From CBDCVN01 sp965223585 (GTDB lineage Bacteria > Deinococcota > Deinococci > Deinococcales > Trueperaceae), in assembly GCA_965223585.1 (NCBI GenBank), contig CBDCWW010000024.1:1-64000 (forward strand): a DNA stretch of 64,000 nt. The letters run 5' to 3'. Below are positions 52,333 through 59,761 of this stretch, piece after piece. Made by a program: the position numbers and the translations under genes. The notes under the pieces are model-generated. The model saw nothing but the letters and a program-made list of their open reading frames with translations, made no database searches and was not told the DNA's origin. The first letter of the stretch is position 1. Each line of letters begins with the position of its first letter.

Positions 52333-52387
52333 ATGGGACGATCAAAATAAATTGATGAGACGATGGAGGTACGATGATGGGACGTTT
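52333..52387 (+). promoter_or_regulatory. 11-bp tandem operator-like array, locus C (five units)
   Basis: Five contiguous 11-mers: ATGGGACGATC (52333), AAAATAAATTG (52344), ATGAGACGATG (52355), GAGGTACGATG (52366), ATGGGACGTTT (52377). Units 1, 3 and 5 share ATGRGACG at 22-bp spacing. GTCTCAT at 52323 adds an inverted half-site to unit 1. The array lies 70 bp upstream of the secreted-protein ATG at 52458. Confidence 0.68.
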
Positions 52388-52457
52388 AGTTTTTTATCCT
52401 TTGAGTTGTAAGGCATTAATACTAATGAAGCCTTCAAATCATCTCAAGGAGAAAACC

Positions 52458-53102
52458 ATGAGTCGTTTTTTATTACCAATTTATATCGTAGTTGTTAGCA
52501 GTGTAGCAGTTATTGCAGGAGTTACTTTTAGTTCTAGTCAAGGCGAAGAAAGCCCATCAAATCAGGTAAGTACCAGTTCTGTATATTCCTTTGCAGACTT
52601 CTCAGAAATACCAGACACTTATTCCACCTTAACAAGAAGTGAAAATGGAGTAGCTATGGAACTTCGCACCGTAGGACTTGATCCCGATGCTATTTATACT
52701 GTGTGGTGGGTAGTTTTTAATACACCTCAAGGTTGTAGTGAGGCTTGTAACGAAGATGATATCTTTGATGCTGACGGTAACGTTTCCCCTAACCCTGACG
52801 CCAATATCTCCCTCTTGTGGGCTACAGGTGCTATGACCAGCAGTAATGGTGAAGGTGCTTTTAGTGCTTACTTGTCAAAAGATCGCCCTTTAGGTGAAGT
52901 GGTTTTTGGACCCGGTTTACAAGACACACGAGGAGCAGAGATCCATCTAGTAGTAAGAACCCACGGCGCAGCCGATACAAGCAAGCTCTACACTCAACTT
53001 TCTACCTTTGAACCACATCCTGCATTAGGTGGCAGTTGTGAAGCTTGTGAAGATCACCAATTTGCTGTTCACCAACCTAGCCAAGTTATGGCCAGCAACT
53101 AA
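52458..53102 (+). CDS. Secreted protein, WWVVFN/CxxxC family, paralogue 2
   Basis: About 214 residues from ATG at 52458, preceded by CAAGGAGAA; an in-frame ATG at 52374 lies inside the operator array and is unlikely. Signal anchor/peptide FLLPIYIVVVSSVAVIAGVTF. The domain repeats the pattern of the protein at 39413: YTVWWVVFNTPQGCSEACNEDDIF, WATGAMTSSNGEGAFSAYL, FGPGLQDTRGAEIHLVVRTHG, then a Cys pair in GGSCEACEDHQFAVHQPSQ. The four conserved Cys suggest two disulfides. Probably a target of the BTAD regulator encoded 4 kb upstream. Confidence 0.78.
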   Translation: MSRFLLPIYIVVVSSVAVIAGVTFSSSQGEESPSNQVSTSSVYSFADFSEIPDTYSTLTRSENGVAMELRTVGLDPDAIYTVWWVVFNTPQGCSEACNEDDIFDADGNVSPNPDANISLLWATGAMTSSNGEGAFSAYLSKDRPLGEVVFGPGLQDTRGAEIHLVVRTHGAADTSKLYTQLSTFEPHPALGGSCEACEDHQFAVHQPSQVMASN

Positions 53103-53161
53103 CTTGAACTTTTTGGTCAGGTTAAGGTCCTACCAAATATAAAATCATAAATCACCTAAGC

Positions 53162-53193
53162 AACCTCGGAGGTTTTGAAAACCTCCGAGGTTT
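53162..53193. repeat. AACCTCGGAGGTTTT palindrome
   Basis: Near-perfect 32-bp palindrome AACCTCGGAGGTTTT-ga-AAACCTCCGAGGTTT; the same core as at 20457-20481. Located 60 bp after the secreted-protein stop, it may serve as its terminator. Confidence 0.7.
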
Positions 53194-53308
53194 GTACCAC
53201 TCTTCACTGTAATTTAAAGGTAAATCCAAGATTCTTTTGGTGCATTATAATATCAGTAATAAAGAGATTTAGAAGTCCTACTAGTTATTTTAAGCTTGGC
53301 GGAATATT

Positions 53309-53330
53309 AGTGTTACTACAGTGTTACTAA
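53309..53330 (+). promoter_or_regulatory. 11-bp direct repeat pair
   Basis: AGTGTTACTAC at 53309 and AGTGTTACTAA at 53320, contiguous, 10 of 11 identical. The sequence differs from arrays A-C, but the period is the same and it lies about 150 bp upstream of a short gene. It could be a site for another BTAD-type activator or chance. Confidence 0.35.
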
Positions 53331-53480
53331 AGAAGAAGCATACTTAACGTGCAAGAAGGAAATAAAAACTTCCATAACCCAAGTCTTGCAGTTTGAATAA
53401 ATGTAAAACAAGTAATAGTAAGAAGTATCTCAAATTTAGGTCAGTGAAAACAAATCACTGACAGAAAAGAAAGAAAACCC

Positions 53481-53700
53481 ATGAATCAAGAACAAATCCA
53501 CTTAACCCAAAAAGGAAACGTTATGACAGAAGCAACTTTATTTTTTGTACCCTATTTAGAAAGTTTTTATCATATACCACCTGAAGCTAGTAATTCCAGA
53601 ATAGATCTTAATATGCTCAAGCAAACTAGCCAACAAAAGGAGAAGCAAACTATGAAAGCTAATAAACCTTCAATTGTTATTAAAGAATGCGATTCGTACT
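53481..53700 (+). pseudogene. Short frame(s) cut at a rearrangement junction
   Basis: From the ATG at 53481 or 53523 the frame encodes MTEATLFFVPYLESFYHIPP then SRIDLNMLKQTSQQKEKQT. A second start with a good ribosome site (AAAGGAGAAGCAAACT before ATG 53652) gives MKANKPSIVIKECD. Near 53690 the sequence switches into the antisense of an SRPBCC gene, so the MKANKPS gene is truncated after about 12 codons. Whether the first ~57 codons are a real small protein is uncertain. Confidence 0.4.
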
Positions 53701-53876
53701 CCACCAACTCCAGCCTCAACTACTTCAGCTCTTAGGGGCTTTGGTATACCTAGGGCACGGAGGTACATGGGATGCTGGAATGCTGCAATATCTACTTCAG
53801 TGATTTGTTGCCACACATACTTAATGGGAGCATTAATTCTGGTTGAATTTTTAATATTACACTTTCTTATCTGCAT
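53680..53876 (-). pseudogene. SRPBCC-domain protein, N-terminal fragment
   Basis: Minus-strand frame with the start of a START/polyketide-cyclase-type domain: STRINAPIKYVWQQITEVDI, AAFQHPMYLRALGIPKPLRA, EVVEAGVGGVRIAFF. The remaining ~100 residues are missing at the junction near 53690. The start is the ATG at 53876 or 53894. Confidence 0.6.
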
Positions 53877-54022
53877 AAAGTTTCTTCTTATCATAATTTA
53901 CGCAAAGCCACAAAGCCACTACCTTTGTGGTGGCATTTTGACTATTTTTACACCATGATATTCCTTATAACATATGCGTTACAAAAAGACATTGCTGCTT
54001 TAGGAAAAAGTTCTCTAGTGCA

Positions 54023-55081
54023 CTATCCGTCTTGCCCAATAATATCTGATATTCTTATAACTTTGTCTTTAAGTAAAAGTTTTAAAAGCCCTCTGTTGAT
54101 CTTAGCAAGCATAAAAGGCCCTTCATAAACAAAGCCCGTATAAACTTGTACCAAAGAAGCTCCAGCCTTTAAACGAGCATAAACATCGCTAGCAGTAAAA
54201 ATCCCCCCTACAGAAATTAATGATAAATGGGAGCCCACTTGTTTGTAAGCATAGCGTAAAAACTCAGTTGACAAGTCTTTAAGTGGTGCTCCTGATAAGC
54301 CACCTGTTTCTTTAGTAGAAGTTCTTAAGCCTTTTCTCTGAACTGTGGTATTGGTAAGAATAAGTCCAGCAATGTTTTGATCAAGGCAAAGCTCCATAAT
54401 ATCATCAAATTCTGACCAAGAAAGATCAGGTGATACTTTAAGCAATAAAGGTTTACGTTTAGCAACAAAGTTACTAAGTGTACTGAGCAATTCACTTAAG
54501 TGGTTCTTATGCTGTAGCTTACGCAACCCTTCAGTATTAGGGGAACTAACATTGACTACAAAATAATCACCATATTCAAAAAGTTGCTTAAGAGAGTTTA
54601 GATAATCTTCACTAGCTTTTTCTAAAGGCATAACTTTAGATTTCCCCAAATTAATTCCTAAAGGCACTGTTTTTTTATAATGTAGCTCTTTTAACCTTTG
54701 GGCAACAACACTAGCTCCATCATTATTAAAACCAAAACGGTTTATAATCGCTTTGTCTTTAGGTAAACGAAAAAGTCTTGGTTTAGGATTGCCTGCTTGT
54801 GGATGGGCAGTTATGCTGCCAACTTCAATAGAACCAAAACCAAGGGCTTGCCATGTGGGGATGGCTCTAGCATTCTTGTCAAACCCTGCAGCCAAACCTA
54901 CTGGATTAGAAAAATTTAAACCAAAGCGTTCTACTGCCAACTTTGAGTCGCAAACTTGGTACTTTTCTATGAGTCTAAGTATATTTTCATGCCGAGCTGA
55001 CCATGCCAATGTGGCTATAGCAATGTTATGAATGTGTTCAGCTTCAAAGTAGAAAAGCAAGTTACGCAGATATTTATACAC
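54023..55081 (-). CDS. pyrD: Dihydroorotate dehydrogenase (quinone, class 2)
   Basis: Oxidises dihydroorotate to orotate in pyrimidine synthesis, passing electrons to quinone at the inner membrane. 352 residues. The class 2 N-terminal helix (MYKYLRNLLFYFEAEHIHNIAI) is present. FMN-site sequence FSNPVGLAAGFDKNARAIP, the catalytic-Ser segment VVNVSSPNTEGLR and the C-terminal SVGGIFTASDVYARLKAGASLVQVYTGFVYEGP are typical. The GTG start at 55081 abuts the argB stop, so the two genes are cotranscribed. No CTCGAG. Confidence 0.96.
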   Translation of the reverse strand: MYKYLRNLLFYFEAEHIHNIAIATLAWSARHENILRLIEKYQVCDSKLAVERFGLNFSNPVGLAAGFDKNARAIPTWQALGFGSIEVGSITAHPQAGNPKPRLFRLPKDKAIINRFGFNNDGASVVAQRLKELHYKKTVPLGINLGKSKVMPLEKASEDYLNSLKQLFEYGDYFVVNVSSPNTEGLRKLQHKNHLSELLSTLSNFVAKRKPLLLKVSPDLSWSEFDDIMELCLDQNIAGLILTNTTVQRKGLRTSTKETGGLSGAPLKDLSTEFLRYAYKQVGSHLSLISVGGIFTASDVYARLKAGASLVQVYTGFVYEGPFMLAKINRGLLKLLLKDKVIRISDIIGQDG

Positions 55082-55840
55082 TTACAGTATAACCCGTGTA
55101 CCAGACTTTTTCTCTAGGGCTAGTGCTAAATTCTCAGGTTTACGCCCATCAGCAATTACAGCAAAACTAGCACCTTTTTCTAGAGCATTAAGTGCTGCTT
55201 CAACTTTAGGAATCATACCTCCTATTATAAGTCCTTGTTGAATGCGAGTCTTTATTTCTTTAGCTGAAAGCTCGCTAATTAAGCTAGCACTGTTTTTAGG
55301 ATCATCTAGCACCCCAGCTACATCACTTAGGAATATAACTGGCGTAGCTAAAGCACCTGCTACTGCTCCAGCTACACTATCTGCATTAACATTCAAAACC
55401 CCTTTATCGTCTTGGGGAGCTGCCAAACAAGCAATAACAGGGGTAAGCTCTAACTTTAGTAAATCCTTTATGAAAGTGCTATTAACTTCAGTTACATCAC
55501 CAACAAAACCCAGCTCTGGCTTTTGCTTTGCTATAAGTAAATTATTATCTCTACCAGTTAAACCTATAGCCTTGCCAATCTCTTGAGACAAGATCTTGCT
55601 TAATTGAGTTAAAACTTGTTCGATTATAGGCAAGCTTTCTGAAGTAGTTTTGCGTAAACCCTCTACAAACTCACTTAGGATTCCTTTATCCTCTAGAGAG
55701 TCTCTTATAAAAGGTCCTCCCCCATGAATAACTATAGGGGCCTTCCCCTCCTTAGCAAACTTAGCAATGCTTTGAGCCACTTTAAATCTTAGAACACTAT
55801 TTGTCATAACGCTGCCACCATATTTAATAACAGTTGCCAT
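55082..55840 (-). CDS. argB: Acetylglutamate kinase (amino-acid kinase family)
   Basis: 252 residues: VIKYGGSVMTN at the N-terminus, IVIHGGGPFIRDSLEDKGI (about 36-54), GLTGRDNNLL, LNVNADSVAGAVAGAL (about 148-163), VIFLSDVAGVLDD and GMIPKVEAALNALEKGASFAVIADGR. This phosphorylates N-acetylglutamate in arginine synthesis. The LysZ-type homologue acting on the LysW carrier in Deinococcota is an alternative, and the short length and absence of an N-terminal helix do not exclude it. Directly upstream of pyrD; arginine and pyrimidine synthesis share carbamoyl phosphate. Confidence 0.88.
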   Translation of the reverse strand: MATVIKYGGSVMTNSVLRFKVAQSIAKFAKEGKAPIVIHGGGPFIRDSLEDKGILSEFVEGLRKTTSESLPIIEQVLTQLSKILSQEIGKAIGLTGRDNNLLIAKQKPELGFVGDVTEVNSTFIKDLLKLELTPVIACLAAPQDDKGVLNVNADSVAGAVAGALATPVIFLSDVAGVLDDPKNSASLISELSAKEIKTRIQQGLIIGGMIPKVEAALNALEKGASFAVIADGRKPENLALALEKKSGTRVIL

Positions 55841-56080
55841 CAGCTACCACATTTCATTACCCACTGGGGGAAAAGTATTGATTTCTGTATGAATGTTATT
55901 TTTGGTCACACCTTCTAAAAATGGTTCAGGATTAGAATCTTACTTGTTAATGAGTGTAAAAGCTAATTCCCTATATACCAAAACTACGTCCAAATTGGCA
56001 TTGTGGTAGGAAGCTTAGTTAAATTTTTTTCTTCGCTCAAAAAATTCCTTTTTAAAATGGAGCACATAGTTAAATCATTG
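55841..56080. other. Intergenic region argB - sulfotransferase
   Basis: About 240 AT-rich bases with no gene or repeat recognised. Confidence 0.35.
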
Positions 56081-57346
56081 TTATTGCACATATAATTTCA
56101 AAAACTCCTCCTTAATAATCTCATCATTTGTTGTAAACTGCACACCCTTATAAAATGTATCTAAAGCAACTCGAGTTTGTCCTAAAATCATCTTAGCTCG
56201 AGCTAATTGAAAGTACACTCTTGCCTTGTATGGATCATGCTTAATTACTACTTCAAAATGTTGAATCGCTTGCTCATATTGTTTTTGATTGAGGGCAATA
56301 CGCCCTAGTTGAATTCTTGCCAAGGTGTTTTTAGGATTTAACTTTACTGCTCTTTCAAAACATATTTTTGCTTGTTTGCCTTGCTTAAATTTTCTGTGTA
56401 CCGTAGCCTGATAATAGGCTGACAGAGACTTGTCTTTGGAGCTTGTTTTTTCTGAACCTGCTTCTGAAAACAATTCTATATATCTCTCTTGGTTTAGTCT
56501 GTTGACTTTATTTTCTAATTCGTACTGTAACTGCAGCCTAGCTGCTTCAAACTTTTGATTTTGAGCAAGTGCTTCAACCAAATTCTGGTAGGCTTGCTCA
56601 AGCAAGACACTTTGGTTACTTTCTTCTTTTAACTGCTCAAAGAGTACTTTAGCTTTTTTTGGATTGAAACCGAAATTTTTACCTTGTTGAATAGAACTGT
56701 GAATTTCAAAGTCAACAAAGTTGCGTTTTTCAATAAACTCTCTGCTGATCTCTGGAACTTGCTTGTGATAATTAACACGCTTTGTTGTTAGAGGTTGATT
56801 GATGGCAAGGTAGTTGCTAAGTATATAAATCTTCTCATCAAGTTGCTCTGTGCACAATAGAAACTGGATACACTGCAATACTTCGAGTACTTGTTCAAGT
56901 AAATCAGTTTTATGGCTGCTAATAAGACTAGGGAATTGTTTTACTAAAGCTTGACTAGCAGGATTAGCAATTCCCTGTTTAAGAAATTGTTCATGTGAAA
57001 AGTATTTACCTATTGTTTGCATGTGATTTAGTTTGTGATTATATTGAGAAACGTAGTGATTATAAGGATCACGGTAGATAAAGAAAAGAGCAATTTCATG
57101 ATGAGGTAAGAGTTTAATAATTGAGTCATTAACTCCATGACCACAAATAAATTTTAGCTTACTACGTTCTTCCACCTTTAATTCCTCGAAAAGAGGTTGT
57201 GCATTAAAGAATTGCTGTACTTGGGAATAAGGACCATAGATTGTAGCCTCATCTTTTGCTAGGTGAGTAGTGAAATGACTAGTTACTGAAGTACCTCCCG
57301 TTTTAGGAAAATGGTAACCTAGCAGTGTTTTGGGGTTTGATGTCAT
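56081..57346 (-). CDS. Sulfotransferase-like protein with C-terminal TPR repeats
   Basis: 421 residues. The N-terminal LLGYHFPKTGGTSVTSHF (about 8-25) contains the 5'-PSB PAPS-binding pattern and IALFFIYRDPYNHYVSQYNH (about 85-104) the 3'-phosphate binding RDP...S motif. From about 260 the chain is helical, and the last ~100 residues are two to three TPR units (SAYYQATVHRKFKQGKQAKICFERAVKLNPKNTLARIQLGRIAL, then YEQAIQHFEVVIKHDP). No signal peptide. It may sulfate a polysaccharide or lipid, consistent with the glycosyltransferase nearby, but the acceptor is unknown. Confidence 0.78.
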   Translation of the reverse strand: MTSNPKTLLGYHFPKTGGTSVTSHFTTHLAKDEATIYGPYSQVQQFFNAQPLFEELKVEERSKLKFICGHGVNDSIIKLLPHHEIALFFIYRDPYNHYVSQYNHKLNHMQTIGKYFSHEQFLKQGIANPASQALVKQFPSLISSHKTDLLEQVLEVLQCIQFLLCTEQLDEKIYILSNYLAINQPLTTKRVNYHKQVPEISREFIEKRNFVDFEIHSSIQQGKNFGFNPKKAKVLFEQLKEESNQSVLLEQAYQNLVEALAQNQKFEAARLQLQYELENKVNRLNQERYIELFSEAGSEKTSSKDKSLSAYYQATVHRKFKQGKQAKICFERAVKLNPKNTLARIQLGRIALNQKQYEQAIQHFEVVIKHDPYKARVYFQLARAKMILGQTRVALDTFYKGVQFTTNDEIIKEEFLKLYVQ

Positions 57347-57485
57347 GGTTTACCTTTAGTGTAGTAGTTACTGCTAATTTTCAACTAGCAAACTACTTTT
57401 ATGGATAACTATAACACAAAGGTCCATCTCTCAACTAAACAAGTAAGCTTTTTCTTAACAGTCCCATGGTACATCAACTGCTTGG

Positions 57486-57552
57486 AATGTGTCCAGATAA
57501 ATCCTTGCCTTGTCATAGTGAGAAATGTCATTCTGATTGCAGAGAATCTTAA
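57486..57552 (-). repeat. MITE-like intergenic repeat, degenerate fifth copy
   Basis: About 65 bp retaining GTGTCCAGATAAATCCTTG, GTCATAGTGAGAAATGTCAT and TCTGATTGCAGAGAATCTT, in the inverted orientation of copy 3. The far end is lost. It sits upstream of ilvD. Confidence 0.55.
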
Positions 57553-57632
57553 GCAAAAATTAATTATACTGCTCGAGATTCTCCTATCACCTCATCGCAA
57601 TGCTAATCAGCGCAGCATATTAGGAGTAGTTT

Positions 57633-59336
57633 ATGAGCGAAGAATTAAATAAATCTAGCACTAAAGGTCTAAATAAGCACAGTTACATTGTTACTCGAGG
57701 AGATCACCGCGCTCCTAACCGCTCAATGATGAGAGCAGTAGGTTTTGAAGACGATGACTTTGATAAACCTATCATTGCTGTAGCAAATGGAGATAGCAAC
57801 ATTACTCCTTGTAATGCTGGGCTTGGCGAACTTGCTGATATTGCCTCAAAAGCTATTAAACAAGCTGGTGGCATGCCACAAATGTTTGGCACTATAACTA
57901 TTAGTGATGGAATTTCTATGGGCACAGAGGGCATGAAATGCTCTTTGGTAAGCCGTGAAGTCATTGCTGATTCTATAGAAACAGTTTGTCGTGGCCAATC
58001 TATGGATGGGCTTATATCTATAGGTGGTTGTGATAAGAACATGCCCGGTGCCATGATTGCTATGGCAAGACTAAACATTCCTAGCATATTTGTCTATGGT
58101 GGCACTATTAAACCGGGTCACTATCAAGGAAAAGATTTAACTATAGTCAGTGCTTTTGAAGCAGTGGGTGAATATGGTGCAGGGCGTATTTCCTATACTG
58201 ATTTTTGTGCCGTTGAGCGTTGTGCCATTCCCGGCAAAGGCTCTTGTGGTGGTATGTATACTGCTAACACTATGTCCAGTGCCTTCGAGGCTATGGGAAT
58301 GAGCTTACCCTACTCTTCTACTATGGCTGCTGAAGATAAAGAAAAAGCAGATAGTACAGCTGCTAGTGGTGAAGCACTGATTAAACTTATAGAAAATGAT
58401 GTTAAGCCACGAGATATTATGACCCGTAAAGCTTTTGAGAATGCTATAGCAGTAGTAATGGCTGTAGGTGGTTCAACTAATGCAGTTTTGCACCTGTTAG
58501 CTATAGCCCATGCTGCAGAAGTACCACTTAGCATAGATGATTTTGAGGCTATTCGTCACAAGGTGCCTCACTTAGCAGATTTAAAACCTTCAGGTCACTT
58601 TGTTACCGTAGATTTTCATCGTGTGGGTGGTGTGCCGCTTATTATGAAAATGCTTTTAAAAGAGGGAATACTACATGGTGATTGCATGACAGTAACAGGA
58701 AAAACTGTAACTGAGAATCTGGAAGATGTACCAGATGCTCCTGCTGAAAATCAAATAGTAATTTTACCCTTTGATAAACCCAAATATCCTAAGGGCCACC
58801 TTGCTATTTTAAAAGGAAATCTAGCTCCTGAGGGCTGTGTGGCCAAAACCAGTGGTTTAAAAAACACTAAGATTACTGGTCCTGCTAGAGTTTTTGAATC
58901 TGAAGAAGAGTGTATGACAGCTATTTTAAACGATAAAATTAAAGCTGATGACATTCTTATAATTCGTTACGAAGGTCCCAAAGGTGGCCCGGGAATGCGT
59001 GAGATGCTGTCGCCTACCAGTGCCATTATTGGTAAAGGTTTGGGGGATAGTGTGGGACTTATTACTGATGGACGTTTCTCAGGTGGGACTTATGGTATGG
59101 TTGTTGGGCACGTCGCCCCAGAAGCACAAAAAGGTGGCCCAATTGCTTTGGTAAAGGAGGGAGATAGCATCACTATTGACTCTGAAGTAAACTTAATACA
59201 AATAAATGTTAGTGAAGAAGAGCTAGCAGAACGTAAAGCTAATTGGAAAGCCCCAGAAGCGCGGTATAAAACAGGAGTTTTAGCAAAATATGCTAAGTTG
59301 GTCTCGAGCGCATCAAGAGGTGCAGTGACTGACTAA
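57633..59336 (+). CDS. ilvD: Dihydroxy-acid dehydratase
   Basis: Iron-sulfur dehydratase of branched-chain amino-acid and pantothenate synthesis, 567 residues. Cluster and Mg ligands are seen in GDSNITPCNAGL, SIGGCDKNMPGAMIAM (about 128-143) and PGKGSCGGMYTANTMSS (about 194-210). Also AVGGSTNAVLHLLAIA and the C-terminal TDGRFSGGTYGMVVGHVAPEA (about 477-497), all diagnostic. AGGAGT precedes the ATG. Monocistronic here, with no other ilv gene in the window. Confidence 0.97.
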   Translation: MSEELNKSSTKGLNKHSYIVTRGDHRAPNRSMMRAVGFEDDDFDKPIIAVANGDSNITPCNAGLGELADIASKAIKQAGGMPQMFGTITISDGISMGTEGMKCSLVSREVIADSIETVCRGQSMDGLISIGGCDKNMPGAMIAMARLNIPSIFVYGGTIKPGHYQGKDLTIVSAFEAVGEYGAGRISYTDFCAVERCAIPGKGSCGGMYTANTMSSAFEAMGMSLPYSSTMAAEDKEKADSTAASGEALIKLIENDVKPRDIMTRKAFENAIAVVMAVGGSTNAVLHLLAIAHAAEVPLSIDDFEAIRHKVPHLADLKPSGHFVTVDFHRVGGVPLIMKMLLKEGILHGDCMTVTGKTVTENLEDVPDAPAENQIVILPFDKPKYPKGHLAILKGNLAPEGCVAKTSGLKNTKITGPARVFESEEECMTAILNDKIKADDILIIRYEGPKGGPGMREMLSPTSAIIGKGLGDSVGLITDGRFSGGTYGMVVGHVAPEAQKGGPIALVKEGDSITIDSEVNLIQINVSEEELAERKANWKAPEARYKTGVLAKYAKLVSSASRGAVTD

Positions 59337-59761
59337 CAAAAATTAGTAGTTATTCATAATTCAGCCTTGTTAAACTTTGCGCTGTAACATTCCAATACAT
59401 GGAAATATCTAAGTTTGTGCAGGTGTGTAGAGACACAAGATTTTGCGCCTCTATAGTGAGGTGATAGTTTTTACACCCATTGATTCACAAATTTGTAGCA
59501 CTGCTCGAGCTAAAAAAACGAAACCCTCAAAACTTATTGATTTCCTCAGCACTCAAACCTGTTGATTTTAAACTGCTTTTAGGATATCACATAATTACCA
59601 AAAAACAGACTTAATGTTACTTTTATATAGATAATAATTATATTAAATACACGATTCATTACATAAAATCTACATAAATTAATGATATCCCACTGCAATA
59701 ATATAAGAAGCTGATATTTAGTTAAGGAATATTTATTAAAATTGCCTTATAGAGAAAAAAG
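59337..59761. other. Intergenic region ilvD - glycosyltransferase
   Basis: About 425 bases. It holds the TAGAGAC-type palindrome (59428-59453) and one CTCGAG (59504-59509). The right half is very AT-rich and probably contains the promoter of the next gene. No gene seen. Confidence 0.45.
59428..59453. repeat. TAGAGACACAAGA palindrome
   Basis: Imperfect inverted repeat TAGAGACACAAGA / TTTTGCGCCTCTA. The pattern recalls the widespread TAGAGACGCAAAAT repeat of cyanobacterial and other genomes. Confidence 0.5.

Larger units (their letters stand above)
53103..53480. other. Intergenic region with palindrome and 11-bp direct repeat
   Basis: Contains the palindrome at 53162-53193, a pair of 11-mers AGTGTTACTAC / AGTGTTACTAA (53309-53330) and a GTCAGTG / CACTGAC hairpin (53440-53462) in the leader of the next small gene. 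No other feature seen. Confidence 0.45.
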
